Assembly: GCA_029747015.1 (NCBI GenBank)
Contig: JAKOGI010000331.1
Location: 302,501-366,500 of the forward strand
Length of the DNA: 64,000 nucleotides
Origin: Carnegiea gigantea
Lineage: Eukaryota; Streptophyta; Magnoliopsida; Caryophyllales; Cactaceae
Direction of reading: 5' to 3'
The notes below the pieces were generated by a model that had not been told where the DNA came from, made no database searches, and was given only the letters and a program-made list of their open reading frames with translations. The position numbers and the translations under genes are program-made. Shown here one piece after another: positions 21,499 through 34,034 of the stretch; the first letter of the stretch is position 1, and the number at the start of each line of letters is the position of its first letter.

Positions 21499-22120
21499 TA
21501 CTGCAACTCGTCCCTCTAAGTTCTTGATGGTGTGCTACTCTAGCTCCTAAACTAAATGCATCAATATTGGTGATGCTCGTAAACTAATTCATAAAAGAAA
21601 AATCCTTGACTTGGGGTGTCTCATGTTAGGACAGATTCGACCAGAGACCCTTATTGCTAAAGGCGAGTTAGATGAAGACAAGGTCGGTTACTTAAGATCC
21701 CTTCGAGATGGCTTCCTTCCTATTTGTTGCGGCATAACTTTCTATGTTGAACTCTAGAGCCCACATCGATTTAACAGACAATTTGGGTTCTCCCAAGGAA
21801 TCCCCGGGATACTTTTTAAGGATCCTCGTATTCGTCCAGTGTCATATGAAGACACCCTTTGGTATTGGAAGAGGATTTTATTTTTGGGGGGTATGTCTCA
21901 AGGTGTTTTACCCTATCATTCCTTGACACAAAGTTAACACATTACTTCAGTATATAAGAATGGGTGGTCCAAGGTAACTATCAATGACCTTAGAATTAGT
22001 GCCTCATTCTCGAGAAGGGTACGGAAGTGAACTCATCTGAATAGGAGAAAGGTGTGGCGACAGGCTCATTAAAAAATGCCAACGGGAAGAAAGGAAAAGA
22101 GACGCTAGAGTAAGCCTTGG
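21499..22120 (+). pseudogene. PMD gene remnant, later part of the domain
   Basis: Blocks in one main frame include KFLMVCYSSS, NIGDARKLIH, IAKGELDEDKVGYLRSLRDG and, after a stop, SPHRFNRQFGFSQGIPGILF, RIRPVSYEDTLWYWKRILFL and KNGWSKVTINDLRISASFS. These are the C-terminal half of the PMD in transposon-borne family members. Stops and one frameshift are present. Confidence 0.8.
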
Positions 22121-22234
22121 GGACGACTTCTTTGATGATGTCGAGAGTTGTTCAACCGAAAAAGCCAACCACGAGGACGTACGTTCCCTTCCTTTGTCTT
22201 CTTATGACCATTTTCGTTTTTTCTTTTTGTTTCT

Positions 22235-23270
22235 TTGTTCTTTTTTGACACACAGAATGATATTATACTTATTTTGTTTAATGTTTCTTTTCTTCAGATT
22301 AGCGAGTTTGACCTAGTGCAAGAGGCTACACCTGTTATTGATGAACAATTACTTGAGGCTGTTGGCCTCACGACAAAATCATCCATGCCTAGAGCACATC
22401 CGGTAATAGGCAAGGATATTGTTATTGTGAGAAGTTTGACATCACCTCACATGGTTAGAGGTTCAGCTTCAAGAGGAACAGAAGCTTTACATGTCTCGCC
22501 TATCAATAGCCAACTTTCAGTTGATGGGCCAAATTTTTTTGAAGTATCTGCGAGGAGATTACCCACTATTGCCACAGATATTGTTATTCCTAAAGGTTCA
22601 AAGGGGCGGCTTGCTTCTGTTGTTGTACCCCTGCTACTTCTTTTTGCCTAAGACCTCGCTCTTAGAGCATCATCACTGTCCCTATACCAGTAATGGAATT
22701 CAACTATTAGACTGATTTGAAAAATACGAAATTTCATAAGTTGGAAGCCAAAATCAATGAAGCCTCAACGATATATAAGGGAATTGAGAGGCTTTGTGGG
22801 GACCCAAATCCCTTGAGAAAGAAGGTGGAGGACTATGGAAGCATTGTATCTACCTTCTTGTCATTAAAGAAAACATCTTCCATGTGTTGTCATCCAAATG
22901 ATGTGGGGAAAGAGAAGGCCATGTGCGCTAAGCAGGTCGAACTCGTGCAATCCTATGTTGTCATGGTTCGTGCAAATCTTGATGCATTGATAGAGAAGCA
23001 TAAAGAGGCAGCCTAGAAAATTATTGACTTAGATGAAGTACTTTGCATTGCCCAAGTAGGACAGTGCTAGCTAAAGGATGATGTCCAGGCTAAATCGACT
23101 CTGCTAGCAGTTGCTGAGAAGGAAGTTCATAAGAAATCTAAGGTTCTTGTTGGCATTGAAGTTGTGCTCACTTTATTATCTAATGATATGAAGCAGTTAG
23201 AGAGACATGAGCAGATCATGCTAGACATACAATCTTCACTCAACCTTGATGCTTGGATGGACAACGACTG
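22235..23270 (+). pseudogene. PMD gene remnant, C-terminal region with coiled coil
   Basis: After an intron-like AT-rich gap (about 22120-22290), the frame ISEFDLVQEATPVIDEQLLE begins. A stretch rich in Ser, Val and Ile follows, then the segment from 22717. That segment, with charged heptads (KLEAKINEASTIYKGIERLC; VEDYGSIVSTFLSLKKTSS), looks coiled-coil. It ends with ..SSLNLDAWMDND and TGA at about 23270. A stop at 23014-23016 and one near 23068 interrupt it. Transposon-borne PMD proteins often end in such a coil. It runs tail-to-tail with the integrase of element C. Confidence 0.65.
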
Positions 23271-23479
23271 ATTTACTACTTTTGTCTGTCTTGTTCCTTT
23301 TTTTTGTGATGAACTCTTGTAGTAATATTTGTGGTCTCTATCATATGAAACACATTTTGTTGCCCACTGTCTTCCTTTTAAAGTATTACGTTTGACTACA
23401 CTTAGCGATTTATTTCCCAAGCTACCTACGTACTTATGAAAACTTGGAATTCCCAATAAGATCAAGTCATCACGTAATT

Positions 23480-24751
23480 CAACAAAGTATACTTTAATTA
23501 TTTGTTTTGCCGTTCATAATTTATACTCTTGTGGGATAGGAGTATTAAATTTTTTTTTGGTGTGTGTGAAGCATTTTCCTCAAGGGAAGTTGCGCTTCAA
23601 GAATTTACCATTTATTGGTCTAACTTGAAGCCTTTATCCATCTACTATTTTGTAGGAACCATTTATGTATACCTCACGGATAACGTAAGGCCCGTCCTAT
23701 TTGGCAGTGAATTACTTCATGTCTTATGAGTCGTGATGATTAGCCTCTTTAGTGCAAGCACTTGATCTCCAAATTGAAACGAACACGGTTACACCTTTTT
23801 ATTAAATGCTCGAGTTAGACAACCCTGATGTCAATCTAATTTTTGCTGGGTTTGAACTTTTTTCTCATCAAAGGCCTCTAACTCTGCTAAGCAAAGCTGG
23901 TGATTTTCATCTTCATTCAAGCCTTCTTGTGTAGCAATGCACAATAATGGAATTTGAATTTCTAGTGGTACGACGGCTTCTACTCAATATACTAGAGCCT
24001 AAGGAGTTGATTGTGTAGGCGTCCTATATATGGTTCGAGATGTCCAAAGAACCTTCCTTAGTTTCTCATGCCAGTCTCTCTTGGATTTCCGAACCACATT
24101 CTTCAGTAGGTTGCACGATGTTTTGTGGAAAGCTTCTGCTAGACAATTTACATGTGCATGGTACATTGACGCATCACATTGAGCAAACTTAAATTTCTCA
24201 CAAAGGTTAGTCATCAATTTGTTGACGAATGGTTTACCATTGTCTAGGATAATACATTGAGGCACACCATATCGATAAATGATGTGCGTCTGAATGAAGT
24301 CGATACCATTATCCTTTTTAACTACCTTCAATGCAATCATCGCTGTCCATTTAGAGAAATAGTTAGTGACAACCAAGATGTATGGGTGACCAACAGAAGA
24401 TTTAGGAGTAAGAAGTCCTATAACATCAAGTCCCTATGCCTCAAAAAGCCACGATGTTACAGTTGGATGGAGCGGTTCTGGTGGCTAGTGAATGAAGATA
24501 GCATGGAACTAACATGCATCACACCTTTTTGCATAGTTGATATAATCACGCACCATGGTCGGCCAATAATAATCCATTCTTTGGACACGGTCATATAACT
24601 TGGATCCTGACCTATGTGCACCAGACACCCTGACATGTGCTTCTTTTATTACTTGTTTTCCTTCTTCCTCATCCAAACATTTTAGCCATAGACTGAGGAA
24701 AGAGTGCCAGTACAACGTTTCTTTGTAATAACAAAGTGTGAGGCCCTCCAT
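23480..24751 (-). pseudogene. Element C integrase pseudogene
   Basis: The segment from 24751 shows KEAHVRVSGAHRSGSKLYDR and YWPTMVRDYINYAKRCDACQ (zinc-binding end). The segment 24376-23999 shows NYFSKWTAMIALKVVKKDNG, RYGVPQCIILDNGKPFVNKL and FAQCDASMYHAHVNCLAEAF, the D..E part of the core. The usual PQ.NGQ.E motif is altered to HAHVNCLAE. C-terminal text in broken frames continues to about 23480 (HQLCLAELEAFDEKKVQTQQ; FQFGDQVLALKR). The wording matches Tat-lineage integrases. Confidence 0.83.
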
Positions 24752-24799
24752 TAGATTTCCGTATTTTAAGTAGTCAATAAGTGGCTAGGGCCAATCTTC

Positions 24800-25640
24800 T
24801 TTATCTATCTCACAAACGGAGACTACTTTGACTTCTTGTTCACATTCATCCTTAGGCGATGTAATAACCCATTGCCCATAAACTAGAATAGCAATGTTCT
24901 CTTATGCCCCCAGTGACAAACTGCTACAAGGGTTGCAAGCACACTAGCCATCTTATTAGCACTCCAAGGGATATATTCCAACTTAACATTTTCTAGCATA
25001 TCCAACAGTCGTAAAGCATGCTTCTGATATGGGATAAGATCATCTTTTTTCACTACAAATTCTTCTAGAAGTTGGTTAATGACCAATTGTGATTCGTCAT
25101 AGACATCAAGGTCTTTGATCCCCATCTCAGCTGCCATTTGAAGGCCTAGTATAAGTGCTTGATACTCAGCTATATTGTTATAGCATAGTTGGGTTGGTCC
25201 AAATGAATACAGAAGAATTTACTTCTCAGAAGAGACAAGTACAACTCCTGCTCATGCTCCCACCTTATCATGTCATGCGACACCATTAAAGTACATTTCC
25301 TAAGGTGAAAGGACATCGACAAAGAACAACTCTTCTACAAGAAGGTCATTATTTAGTTCCTAATTATCAGGAACTAGATGGTCTGCTAAGAAATCTGCTA
25401 GTGCTTGGCCTTTAACGGCCTTTTGTGGCTTATAAGCAAGATTATGCTGTTCTAAGATAACTGCCCACTTTACAAGCTGCCCATTCAGAGCTGACCTTGA
25501 TAAGATGTGCTTAATTAGGTCGGCTTTGGAGATAACATGCACAGTATGAATGTCTTAGCTTTTGAACAACAAACATGAGAGCCAAGTAGTTTTTTTAATT
25601 AGTGAGTAATTAAGTTCAGCCCTGACCATGTTCGACTCAG
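24800..25640 (-). pseudogene. Element C RNase H and second (archaeal-type) RNase H remnants
   Basis: Segment 25542-25360 reads SKADLIKHILSRSALNGQLV, KWAVILEQHNLAYKPQKAVK and GQALADFLADH, the end of the RT-linked RNase H and linker. Segment 25137-24883 reads MAAEMGIKDLDVYDESQLVI and NQLLEEFVVKKDDLIPYQKH, the extra RNase H domain typical of the Tat lineage, with the D of YDESQLVI retained. Both are interrupted by stops. Confidence 0.8.
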
Positions 25641-26814
25641 GTAATAGAGAGCCTTCTTATTACCTTTGGGATTTTCTTGGGCACATAATGCTCCAAGTGA
25701 ACGTTCTTGTGCTGCGATGTGAAGTATAAGAGGCTTATCAGAAACAAGTGCCCCAATACCGGAGGACTTGATAAGTACTTTTTGATGCTATCAAAAGCCT
25801 TTTGACAGAGTAATCCCATTCAAAAGATGCTCCTTTTTCATGAGGTGGCTGAAAGGACGACAGTGACCAACGAGGTTTGATACGAACCTCATAATATATG
25901 CCAAGCATCCTTGCAAACCCCAAAGTTCTTTGAGGTTCTTTGGTGAGAGCATGTCTTGAATAGCTTTTATCTTAACTTGATCAATTTCGATACCTTCATG
26001 TTAGATGACAAAGCCTAGGAATTTACCAGATCTGACATTAAATGCACATTTTAGTGGATTCATCTTTAGTGGAAATTTCGTAATCTTTCGAAGATTTGCC
26101 ATAGATCTTGCAAATGATCTGATCTGCTTTAGGACTTAAACACCATATCATCCAAATAACATTCCACATTTTTGGTAACATATCTTCAAAAATAGTTTTA
26201 ATCACCCTTTGATAGCTTGCTGCTCCATTTTTCAAGGCAAAAGGCATCACCTTATAGCAAAAGATCCCATTCGATGTGTGAAACTTTGTGGCCTCTTAAT
26301 CTATTAATGCTATTAGTTGTGGTGTAATCCATGAAGGATAAGGCTTCGTGACCAGTAGTAGCATCAATGGTGAGTTCAGTGACAGGACATGGAAAGTCAT
26401 TTTTCGACCATGCATCATTAAGGTCTTGAAAATCCACACAAATAGTAAGTTAGCCATTTTTCTTCCTTACTGGGACGATGTTTGCAATCCAGGTTGGGTA
26501 TCTAACCTCGCGTATGAACCCATCATCAATGAGTTTGTTTATCTCATCTTCGATTTCCAGTATCAACTCAGGGCAAAAATGACGTTGAGGTTGCTTTTTA
26601 GGTGAAACACCCTTTTTAATGGACAAGTATTGAACCTCAACCTTGGGATCTAATCCAGGCATTTTCTTGTAACTGCATGCAAACACATCCTTGCATTCAG
26701 AGAGGAGCTTGAAATATTCTTCTTCTTTGTTGAGCGTGAGCATGATGCTCACATAGATAGATGAGGTTCTTCCACAGATCTGAGATTTAACTCTTTTAGC
26801 TCATCAACCATGGC
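25641..26814 (-). pseudogene. Element C reverse transcriptase pseudogene
   Basis: It begins at 26752 (MSIMLTLNKEEEYFKLLSEC; FACSYKKMPGLDPKVEVQYL) and continues with CVDFQDLNDAWSKNDFPCPV, ELTIDATTGHEALSFMDYTT and KVMPFALKNGAASYQRVIKT. The YVDD-type catalytic box is destroyed (the frame reads NVIWMIWC). Several stops and frameshifts follow down to 25640. This is clearly more decayed than the RT of element A. Confidence 0.83.
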
Positions 26815-27387
26815 TAGGGATGGCAATGGGGTGGGTAAGGGGCGGGTTGAACCGTACCCTTACCCATATCCATTTTTGAAAATCATACCCATACCCGTAC
26901 CCGCACCAATCAGGTATTAAAAAATAAAACTCATACCCATACACATCAAGTTTTATGAGTTTAGGGGTTTTATTCGTGTTCACATAGAGAATAAAAATCA
27001 ATACCCATATGAAACTCATATCCAAGTACAATATATGTTTTTGTCATTATAAGATTACAAAGTTATGATATTTTGGGAATATATTATTTAGAAATGTGAA
27101 ATCAAATACCTTATTGACTAATTTTTTTTATTAGAATGGTTTGGATTGGACTTAAACCGGCAAAATATTAATAGAAAATAATTTTTTAATCTTATTATAA
27201 AAACGGGTACGGCTAGGGTACGGGTATGGGGCGGGTGAGGGCTATACCCGTACCCATACCCATACCCATACGCATTTTCTAATACCACGCCATACCCATT
27301 TAAAAGCCATTTTCACTACCCATTTGGGTTTTAAATGGAGCGGGTTTTGCGGGTTTTAAATGGATACGGATTTTGTTACCATCCCTA
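26815..27387. mobile_element. 573-bp hAT-family non-autonomous element
   Basis: Perfect 8-bp duplication ACCATGGC at 26807-26814 and 27388-27395. Termini are TAGGGATGGCAA and TTACCATCCCTA, inverted with one mismatch. The inside is rich in GGGTACGGG/TACCCATACCC words and has no transposase. It lies in the spacer before RT in element C. Same family as 20865-21490. Confidence 0.95.
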
Positions 27388-27395
27388 ACCATGGC

Positions 27396-29220
27396 TTGCC
27401 TCTATCTTCTAAAGTTTTTGGTGCTTCAGTGAGTTCTATTTCAGAATCCAAGTTGTCGGCCCCTTGAACTATGACGTGGTTAGAAGAAGCTTGTCCCTCC
27501 TCCTTGGTTTTTTCTTTTGAGCTGGCATTAGCCCCATGGCTAGTGAGAGTTAGGGTATGACTTCTTACTTTTAGGGAGCCATCCATCTTCATACCCAAAT
27601 AGAAACACAATTCATCTGTGAAGGAATAGAACTTTGGACTTTATTTATTTCGCCAAGGTGGCTGAACACTAAATCCCTTTCTTATAAAGGTGGTGAGCTT
27701 GATGACATCTCACCTATCTTGATTCTGGCAAAGACTGAGGGTTTAGCCTGCTTATCTCCTTTTAACCCATGGAAGACAGAGGGTTTCGAGATTTTGTCCT
27801 TTCCCATCCCGCTAAACGTGGAAAGGCATTATCGTGATGTAGAAGGTTGCAACCTATCAAACACTAATGTCTTTGGATTAGTCTTAGTGTTTTCACCACC
27901 ACCATCATTAACCTCCTCAGCTGTAATATATTGTGCCAGTGATTGTTTATCCTTATGTTGTCCTGAAATCCTTATGGGTTGGGTTGATATGTAACCAATG
28001 CAAACTTTAGGCGCTGTAACTCTGCCCCCTTGATTCTATATCATCTTTTATGTACCGTTAAGTTCGTAAGGCTTAGCTTCAATGACATGCCCCAAAGATA
28101 TTGGTTTGCTGAAGTTAAAACTAGACCTCTTCATTAGTTTGTGTGCATTAGGATCAAAACCATCACTAGTGCGCATCCTCGACAAGTCACTTTCTTGTTA
28201 GAGTGAGCCTCTGGAAGAAGTGATGAAACCAGGGAGGGAGGCCTTGATCAATTTGCTTTGGTTTGCTTTATGAACTGGAAGCACACCCTTTTCTTTGAGA
28301 ACATGCCAACTGGCATCCTCGAGCTTGATGTCAGCCTTGGCTATACTTTTGGGAATTGTACATTTGCTCAATGGTGATTCACCATCCTTTCAGTGGGACT
28401 TAGGAATGTACCTAAAGACTGGGGGTGTCAGGTTTGTCGTGATAATTGTTTGTTTGGCAAGTGGGACTAAAATTGTCTGCTTATTTTCTTCTTCTTCTTC
28501 CCATTGTTATTGTGTCTTGATGTTGCATCGCCACCATCTTCAGGAAGGGCACAAGCCTCCTAGGCACTGTTTACATTTCCTCTTCCTGTAGAGGATATAG
28601 CAGCTAACATAGTTTCTTTCGGCGCAGAATCTTTCTTGATGAACTGTGCATTAGCAAAGCATGATTCGGCCATAGTAAATGGTTTAACATCACCTTTTAT
28701 CTTCCTTTGGTTCTCCCAATAGTACTTAAGACATTAGTGCGAGGTTGATGCTACCACTCTATGTTCATGTAGCCAAGGACACACAAGCATCAACTTGTAT
28801 AAAGTCTTAGAATCTATCACATGAAAAATTGATGATGTTATCAAGTTGCTAATTGTCAACTCCAAGCAAATCATACCAATCGCATGTTGTCCTTCTAGAT
28901 TGAACCCTGTGTCATCATTCAGCTTTTAGATAATTCTTCGATGGTGATACTCAAATCATTCATAGTAGACTTTGGGATGATGTTGATTGCTAAACTACCA
29001 GCCACTAGAATTCGCTTAATCATTTGCTCTCTATTGTTTCTAGTAACAAACAACGGGCGACTACGTGGTATAGAACCTAATAACAAGTCATTGTTTGTGA
29101 ATGTCATAGCTATGTTATAGGTGGCACATTGGGTAAGACAGCTTGTAAGTGGTGTGTCTTTCACCTGGTCAGCATATAGCTTTTCATGGTGAATGGCAAC
29201 AACAATTTATTCAAGCATCT
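27396..29220 (-). pseudogene. Element C protease and protease-RT spacer pseudogene
   Basis: Protease-like text at 29164-28919 reads YNIAMTFTNNDLLLGSIPRS, RPLFVTRNNREQMIKRILVA and GSLAINIIPKSTMNDLSITI. The expected active-site DGG/DSG triad is AGS here. The spacer 27610-27396 reads MCFYLGMKMDGSLKVRSHTL and continues to an acidic, Glu-rich stretch. Between them are broken frames with a few short blocks only. The assignment rests on order between gag and RT and on the protease motif. Confidence 0.7.
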
Positions 29221-31501
29221 CGTCTGACAAGTGAAAAATTTGCTGCCAAGCCATGTACACTAGTAAAGCTTCTAGGATGGTGAGGGTCTTGTCATCTCTT
29301 TTCAGAGGAAGTGTCTATCTGGCACTCTATTCTTCATTTGTCTTGTCATCGTCATAATAAAATTCGGAACATGAAGTCATGTTAACAACCATTTTGTCAA
29401 AGAATCCTTTTACAAGAATTCACCTAAGGCAATGGAGATTGATGGTTTTTGGTGAAGTGGGTGGATGATCCAAACTTCATGCTCCTTATTAGCTACAGAC
29501 ATCGTTCTTCCTTGACTTTTCTCATGACAAAGTGGTGGGGGCTTAGCACCTTTGCTTCCTTGGCTTGTTCCTAACAACCAGGATCCATCCTTTGTCATCC
29601 TTCTTAAAGGTGTTTGATGTGTGATTGGTCTTTAGAAGTTGTGATGGGATTAGTAGTGAGAGAACTACTGGTCCCAGACTCCCAAATTATATTGTGATTA
29701 GCTCCTCTTTCAACAAAGCAGTTAAATGCTATTTCTCTCGAACAGTGAAATGGTTCACTCTTTGTTGACATAAAGGAGCATGATGCTTACATAAGATAGA
29801 CGCATGATTAGGTTCTACTGTTTCATCCAAATCTCGAATGATCCTTCCATCCATATCCAATTGCATGATGCACTCCTTGAGTGTAATGTACTTTTCAAAA
29901 GGGCGACTAACAATCCTATGGTACCGATAATATTTTAAATTGATAGTCCTTTCAGCTTCTTCTGGGTGCTTTGGCTCAAGCAATTCAATGACACCCTTTT
30001 CGAACAAGTCATCTAGCATACTTGATAAATCTGAGTTAGAAAATGGGTACTTCTTTTCCTGAAACTCTTTTAGTGCTTGACGCTTCTTTGTTGCATCCTT
30101 GAATGATGTGCTCTTCTTATCTTCTAATTTAGGCTTTCTCGTAGTCCGAATAGGCTCACCTGTAAAGATGGACATCATCTCTATAGTCAGGCGCTTAGAC
30201 AACAGTTTTCTTGAATTCAATTATGTCCTTCTTCCATTTTGTAGAATAGAAGACGTTGCCACGACGACTAGCTATTGTCACCTCCATGTCATGTGCCTTG
30301 GTTGCTAATTCTTGGAAAGTTCTAGCTTTGTTAATTTGTAGAACATACAACAAGCCCCACTCTATGCCCTGAGTACACATTTCAACGCCAGAAGCTTTAG
30401 ATAGCTAAGCATTCAAGACTAAGTGCACATTAGCGATTGATTTAGTCAAGAACTGACTCATCTTTCTATTCTTTTGTGTTTGTTAGCTCAGTCATGCTGA
30501 TAATGCGCTGGGTGCTGTAGAGCATTTTGAGGAACTCTTCCTCCATTTATTTACAATTGTTGATGGACTCAGGTTCTAGGTCAATATATCAATCAAAGGC
30601 AATGCCTTTCAATATTCGGACAAACTACTTTATCATGAGGTCGCCATCAGTGTCAACACTGTTTCATCTCTTAATGAAGTGTGCGACATGTTACTTTGGG
30701 TTGCTTTTCCCATCAAACTGGTGGAACTTAGAAGGTTGATAACCGGGGGCATGCGGAGAGCATCAACCCTCTTAATATAAGACTTTATAGGTGAGTTCTG
30801 TGCGACCCTCCTCCTAGGTATGCTTTAACTATATTTGCTATCAAGTCTTAGATTTGTTCAATAGTCATTGATCCTAAAGACTCGTCGTTTTTTAGCTTAC
30901 CACCTTTCTTTAGCCGCTCCTCATTGTTAGAAGCTTCACCATGGATGGATATTTTTTTTCCTCTTCTTCACTTTCTAAGTCTTTTGTGGAAAACTGAACT
31001 AACCGTTTTTCTAACTTTTGGTCAGCTTAGTAATCTTTTCCTCTTGAAGCTTGTTGTGCACTTCCTTTTCTCACTCTATGAGTTTTTGTAAGATGACCTT
31101 CATATTAGCCATCTCCTCTTCCCAATTGTTTGCGCCTATCATCATAACAGTTTTTAGGGTCTTAGCTTTCATTTCAGACAAGAAGGCCCCCTTTTAGGAG
31201 GGCGAAGAAGAATCAGTACTATAGCAGCCTTCTACTTCATAGATTGTAGATTGAAGCTTGATGAGGTTTTAAACTTTATCCATCCAATAAGACACTTTTT
31301 GCTTCATCTTCAAGTCTTAGGGTTTTGGTACTAGCATCACTGTTTGCGTAGCGACGATCACTACAACAACTATGGTCATTGTTCTTGTCTCCATTCTATG
31401 AGTTCGTTACCAGAGGTGGTGTCAGTTTCATAAGATCTACGAGAGAGAGATGTGGTATTCTTCTTCTTTGAAGATTAAGAGGTAGTGTTCTTCGTGGCCA
31501 T
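29221..31501 (-). pseudogene. gag: Element C gag pseudogene
   Basis: A plausible start ATG lies at 31501 (MATKNTTS then stop). Gag blocks in shifting frames are: near 30740-30560, FVRILKGIAFD and YIDLEPES; near 30540-30440, MEEEFLKMLYSTQRIISMTE; at 30380-30195, MCTQGIEWGLLYVLQINKAR and TFQELATKAHDMEVTIASRR. At 30220-29729 come EPIRTTRKPKLEDKKSTSFK, YPFSNSDLSSMLDDLFEKGV and IELLEPKHPEEAERTINLKY. This is the usual gag of plant Tat-like elements. Many stops are present. Confidence 0.8.
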
Positions 31502-31583
31502 GTCTTCTTTGAAGAGGCTGCTCTTGAAACTTGAAAGTCTTTTTTTTAAAAAAAAAAACAGAAAGAGATGAGAGGTAGATATT

Positions 31584-31601
31584 GTCCCACTGAGCATGCC
31601 A
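31584..31601 (-). promoter_or_regulatory. Element C primer-binding site
   Basis: The minus strand reads TGGCATGCTCAGTGGGAC, six bases inside the LTR end. The form TGGCAYGC..GTGGGAC is that of Tat-type elements. I do not assign the tRNA. Confidence 0.65.
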
Positions 31602-31607
31602 AATATT

Positions 31608-32305
31608 TGTAAACACAAAATTTGAACTTATAATAAATTAGACAAGAAATGAAGTAACAAATTGAATTTTTGTATTGATATTGCATATATGGGTATAATT
31701 TCTATATATTTCTTACAAGATGATTAAATAAATAATTCTTCTGATTCAATCTCCTTGGATGAATTTGAATGAATATTATCGAGAAAGATGACCTAAGAGG
31801 CTTAATCTCAATCAAGAAAAAAATATTTGATGTTCGATGGATGATGGATGAGTGTTTTAGGTGCTTGTTATCTTTTTTAGAGATAAGGTGCTTGACCCTT
31901 AGTGAATTCTTAGAATGTCCACCCCTGAATGAAGAGGGGTGGAGGCTTATTTATAGGAAAATCCCCCCCTTCAAGGTCAAGATGGACCTTGGCCTATTTA
32001 GGGCCTACAATCGCGCTTCGACTTGGGTCGATTTGACTCCAGAGTCTGCACTGAATTTGTATTTAAGTAACCGACTTATTAACTCAGTAATCTAATGAGG
32101 TATCGATTTGAGCATCGAGCAAAACTGAGAGGTTGACTATCAGCTGGCTTTGACTGGGCATGACTTGGTAGGTACATCTAGCTTTGACTGAATCTTGACT
32201 TGGGAGTTATTTGGGATTGGGCTACGAGTTGAGAGTTAGTTTGGGCTTAATTAAATCAATTAAAAAGGTTGATCTAAATAATTAATTTAACTTTATCTCT
32301 TGGTA
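31608..32305 (-). repeat. Element C 5' LTR (right edge approximate)
   Basis: The inner edge is TGTAAACACAAAA on the + strand (..GTGTTTACA on the minus strand), abutting the primer-binding site. A TATA-like TATAAATAAGCC occurs on the minus strand at 31944-31955. The outer edge is guessed from the change to AT-rich repeats near 32.3 kb. No partner LTR is in the window. Confidence 0.5.
31944..31955 (-). promoter_or_regulatory. TATA box of element C LTR
   Basis: TATAAATAAGCC on the minus strand, followed about 25-30 bases downstream by a pyrimidine-rich CCCCTCTTCATTC start-like region. Confidence 0.5.
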
Positions 32306-34034
32306 TGGGGTATGTATGTGTGTGTGTGTGTGCGTATATATAGTGCCCATGCTCCCATAGTCAAAACTTCAATTAAAAAGTGTTTTATTATTCAAAAAAA
32401 ATATTTACTTATTGTCACAAAATGTTAACCAATAGTTCGCAAAACATAAACCTATTGTTTACAAAATAAAATTTTATGTTAGCAATATCCTATTCATCAC
32501 CAAAAATTTTGATTTTTTAAAAAAATATTTTCTATTCGTCAAAATTCAAAAAAAAAAAAAAGCTATATTGTTCAGTAAAAATTAATCTATTGTTCACAAA
32601 ACGTTAATATATAGTTCACATTATAACCTATTGTCTATTATTCACAAAACTTAACCTATTGTTTGCAAAAGTATTTTACATGAGGACGTTTGAAGAGAAA
32701 AGTCAGCAAATTATAATGATTATCACAATTGGGAATTACCTAAACCACTATTGTGATCTCATTTTTGTCTTTAAATCCACCTAATGCATTACAATATCTT
32801 GGGAATTTCATCATTAACTAAATTTAATTTAATAGAATATCTTCAAAAAAGGTTTTAAAAAATGAATGATGAAAAAAGGGGATTATATGATAGAAGATAT
32901 TAGGGGAAAACATACCTCAACCTTAATAGAACATATTTAAAAGGGAAAGAAATTAAATAAACAATCACAAAAGAAAAGGTTCAGAAGGTAAAAAAAAATA
33001 TAAGAAGGAAAAAGGGGTAAGGGGCTAAAATTATTAGGAAAAAAGGGATGATGAGCTAAAAATATAAACGTAAAAATCTAAGTGGCAAGTGCTATTTGTG
33101 ATCGTTGAACCTCTTACCTTTAGGTTACTACCATGCCCTTATTGTCTCACTTGTGATCAACAAACTTGTAATTATATATACATACCAAATATCTGATCTG
33201 GTGTACGCTGCGAATTGTCACCTGCGTTGATGATATAATTTGCAAGTAAGCAATATACTAGCAAAAAAATGAAGTAAAAACATAAATGGATATACTTGAG
33301 GCCGAAAAAAGGCTATCATATAATTCAACTAAATCAAATAATCAATATTATGGATTTAGGTAATTCAATCAAGTATACAAATGAATCAAACGAAACAATC
33401 TATTAGAGGTCACAGAAGAGTGAGATTAACAAAGATATATTACTTACCATAAATGAGGGATAAAATTAATATAGACACAAGACTAATTGTGGCATGTAAG
33501 CTTCATTTTTTAAAAAAAAATTGATTTATATTGGGGGAGAGGCAGAGGGCATACACCTCTTATATAATCACATATGAGCTATAACATATAGCGGTGAAAA
33601 TATGATAAGAAAGAGATTGGAATAAAAACAATAATATGCATTAAATGTATACCGCTTGACAAATAAAAGTTAAAGTTAATAATTCAATAATAAATATTAT
33701 AAGGTGCGATGAAGATGCTAAGCAAATAGGGAATTTTGTTTTTGCTCTTGTTTTGTTATCTATACGTAGATATCATAAATATGTCCTTAACAATGTCATG
33801 TAATAAACTTAATTAATGACGCAAAAGAAATGGCGAAGTAGGTATGATTTGCAAAATAACATGGTTTAAAGTTTTTGGATGCTACGTATCTGTACATGTT
33901 CATTAGACCGACTCACATAGCTTATAAGAGATGTCAAAGACTACCAATTCAAACTATGGCAATGATTGTGGAGGATACCAAGTTGAGTTGAGAAGCAATC
34001 CAACCAACAATAGGTTTGCCATGCATTGGATAAT
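32306..34034. other. Gene-free AT-rich spacer with degenerate short repeats
   Basis: Around 32400-32680, variants of CCTATTGTTCACAAAACGTTA recur at least six times at irregular spacing. There is a TGTG run near 32311-32332. No coding frame, LTR partner or RNA gene was recognised between element C and the PIF element. Confidence 0.6.

Larger units (their letters stand above)
1..32305 (-). mobile_element. Element C: old Ty3/gypsy Tat-lineage LTR retrotransposon (outer layer of the nest)
   Basis: Read on the minus strand, the order is LTR (about 32305-31608), primer-binding site, gag, protease, RT, RNase H, a second RNase H-like segment, and integrase ending near 23.5 kb. A PMD gene remnant in the opposite orientation follows. 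The second RNase H domain and an antisense gene beyond integrase are known traits of Tat-lineage elements. All coding parts carry many stops and frameshifts. The 3' LTR was not found, so it should lie left of position 1. The right LTR edge is approximate because no matching partner is visible. The element has been interrupted by element A (containing B) and by two hAT elements. Confidence 0.75.
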
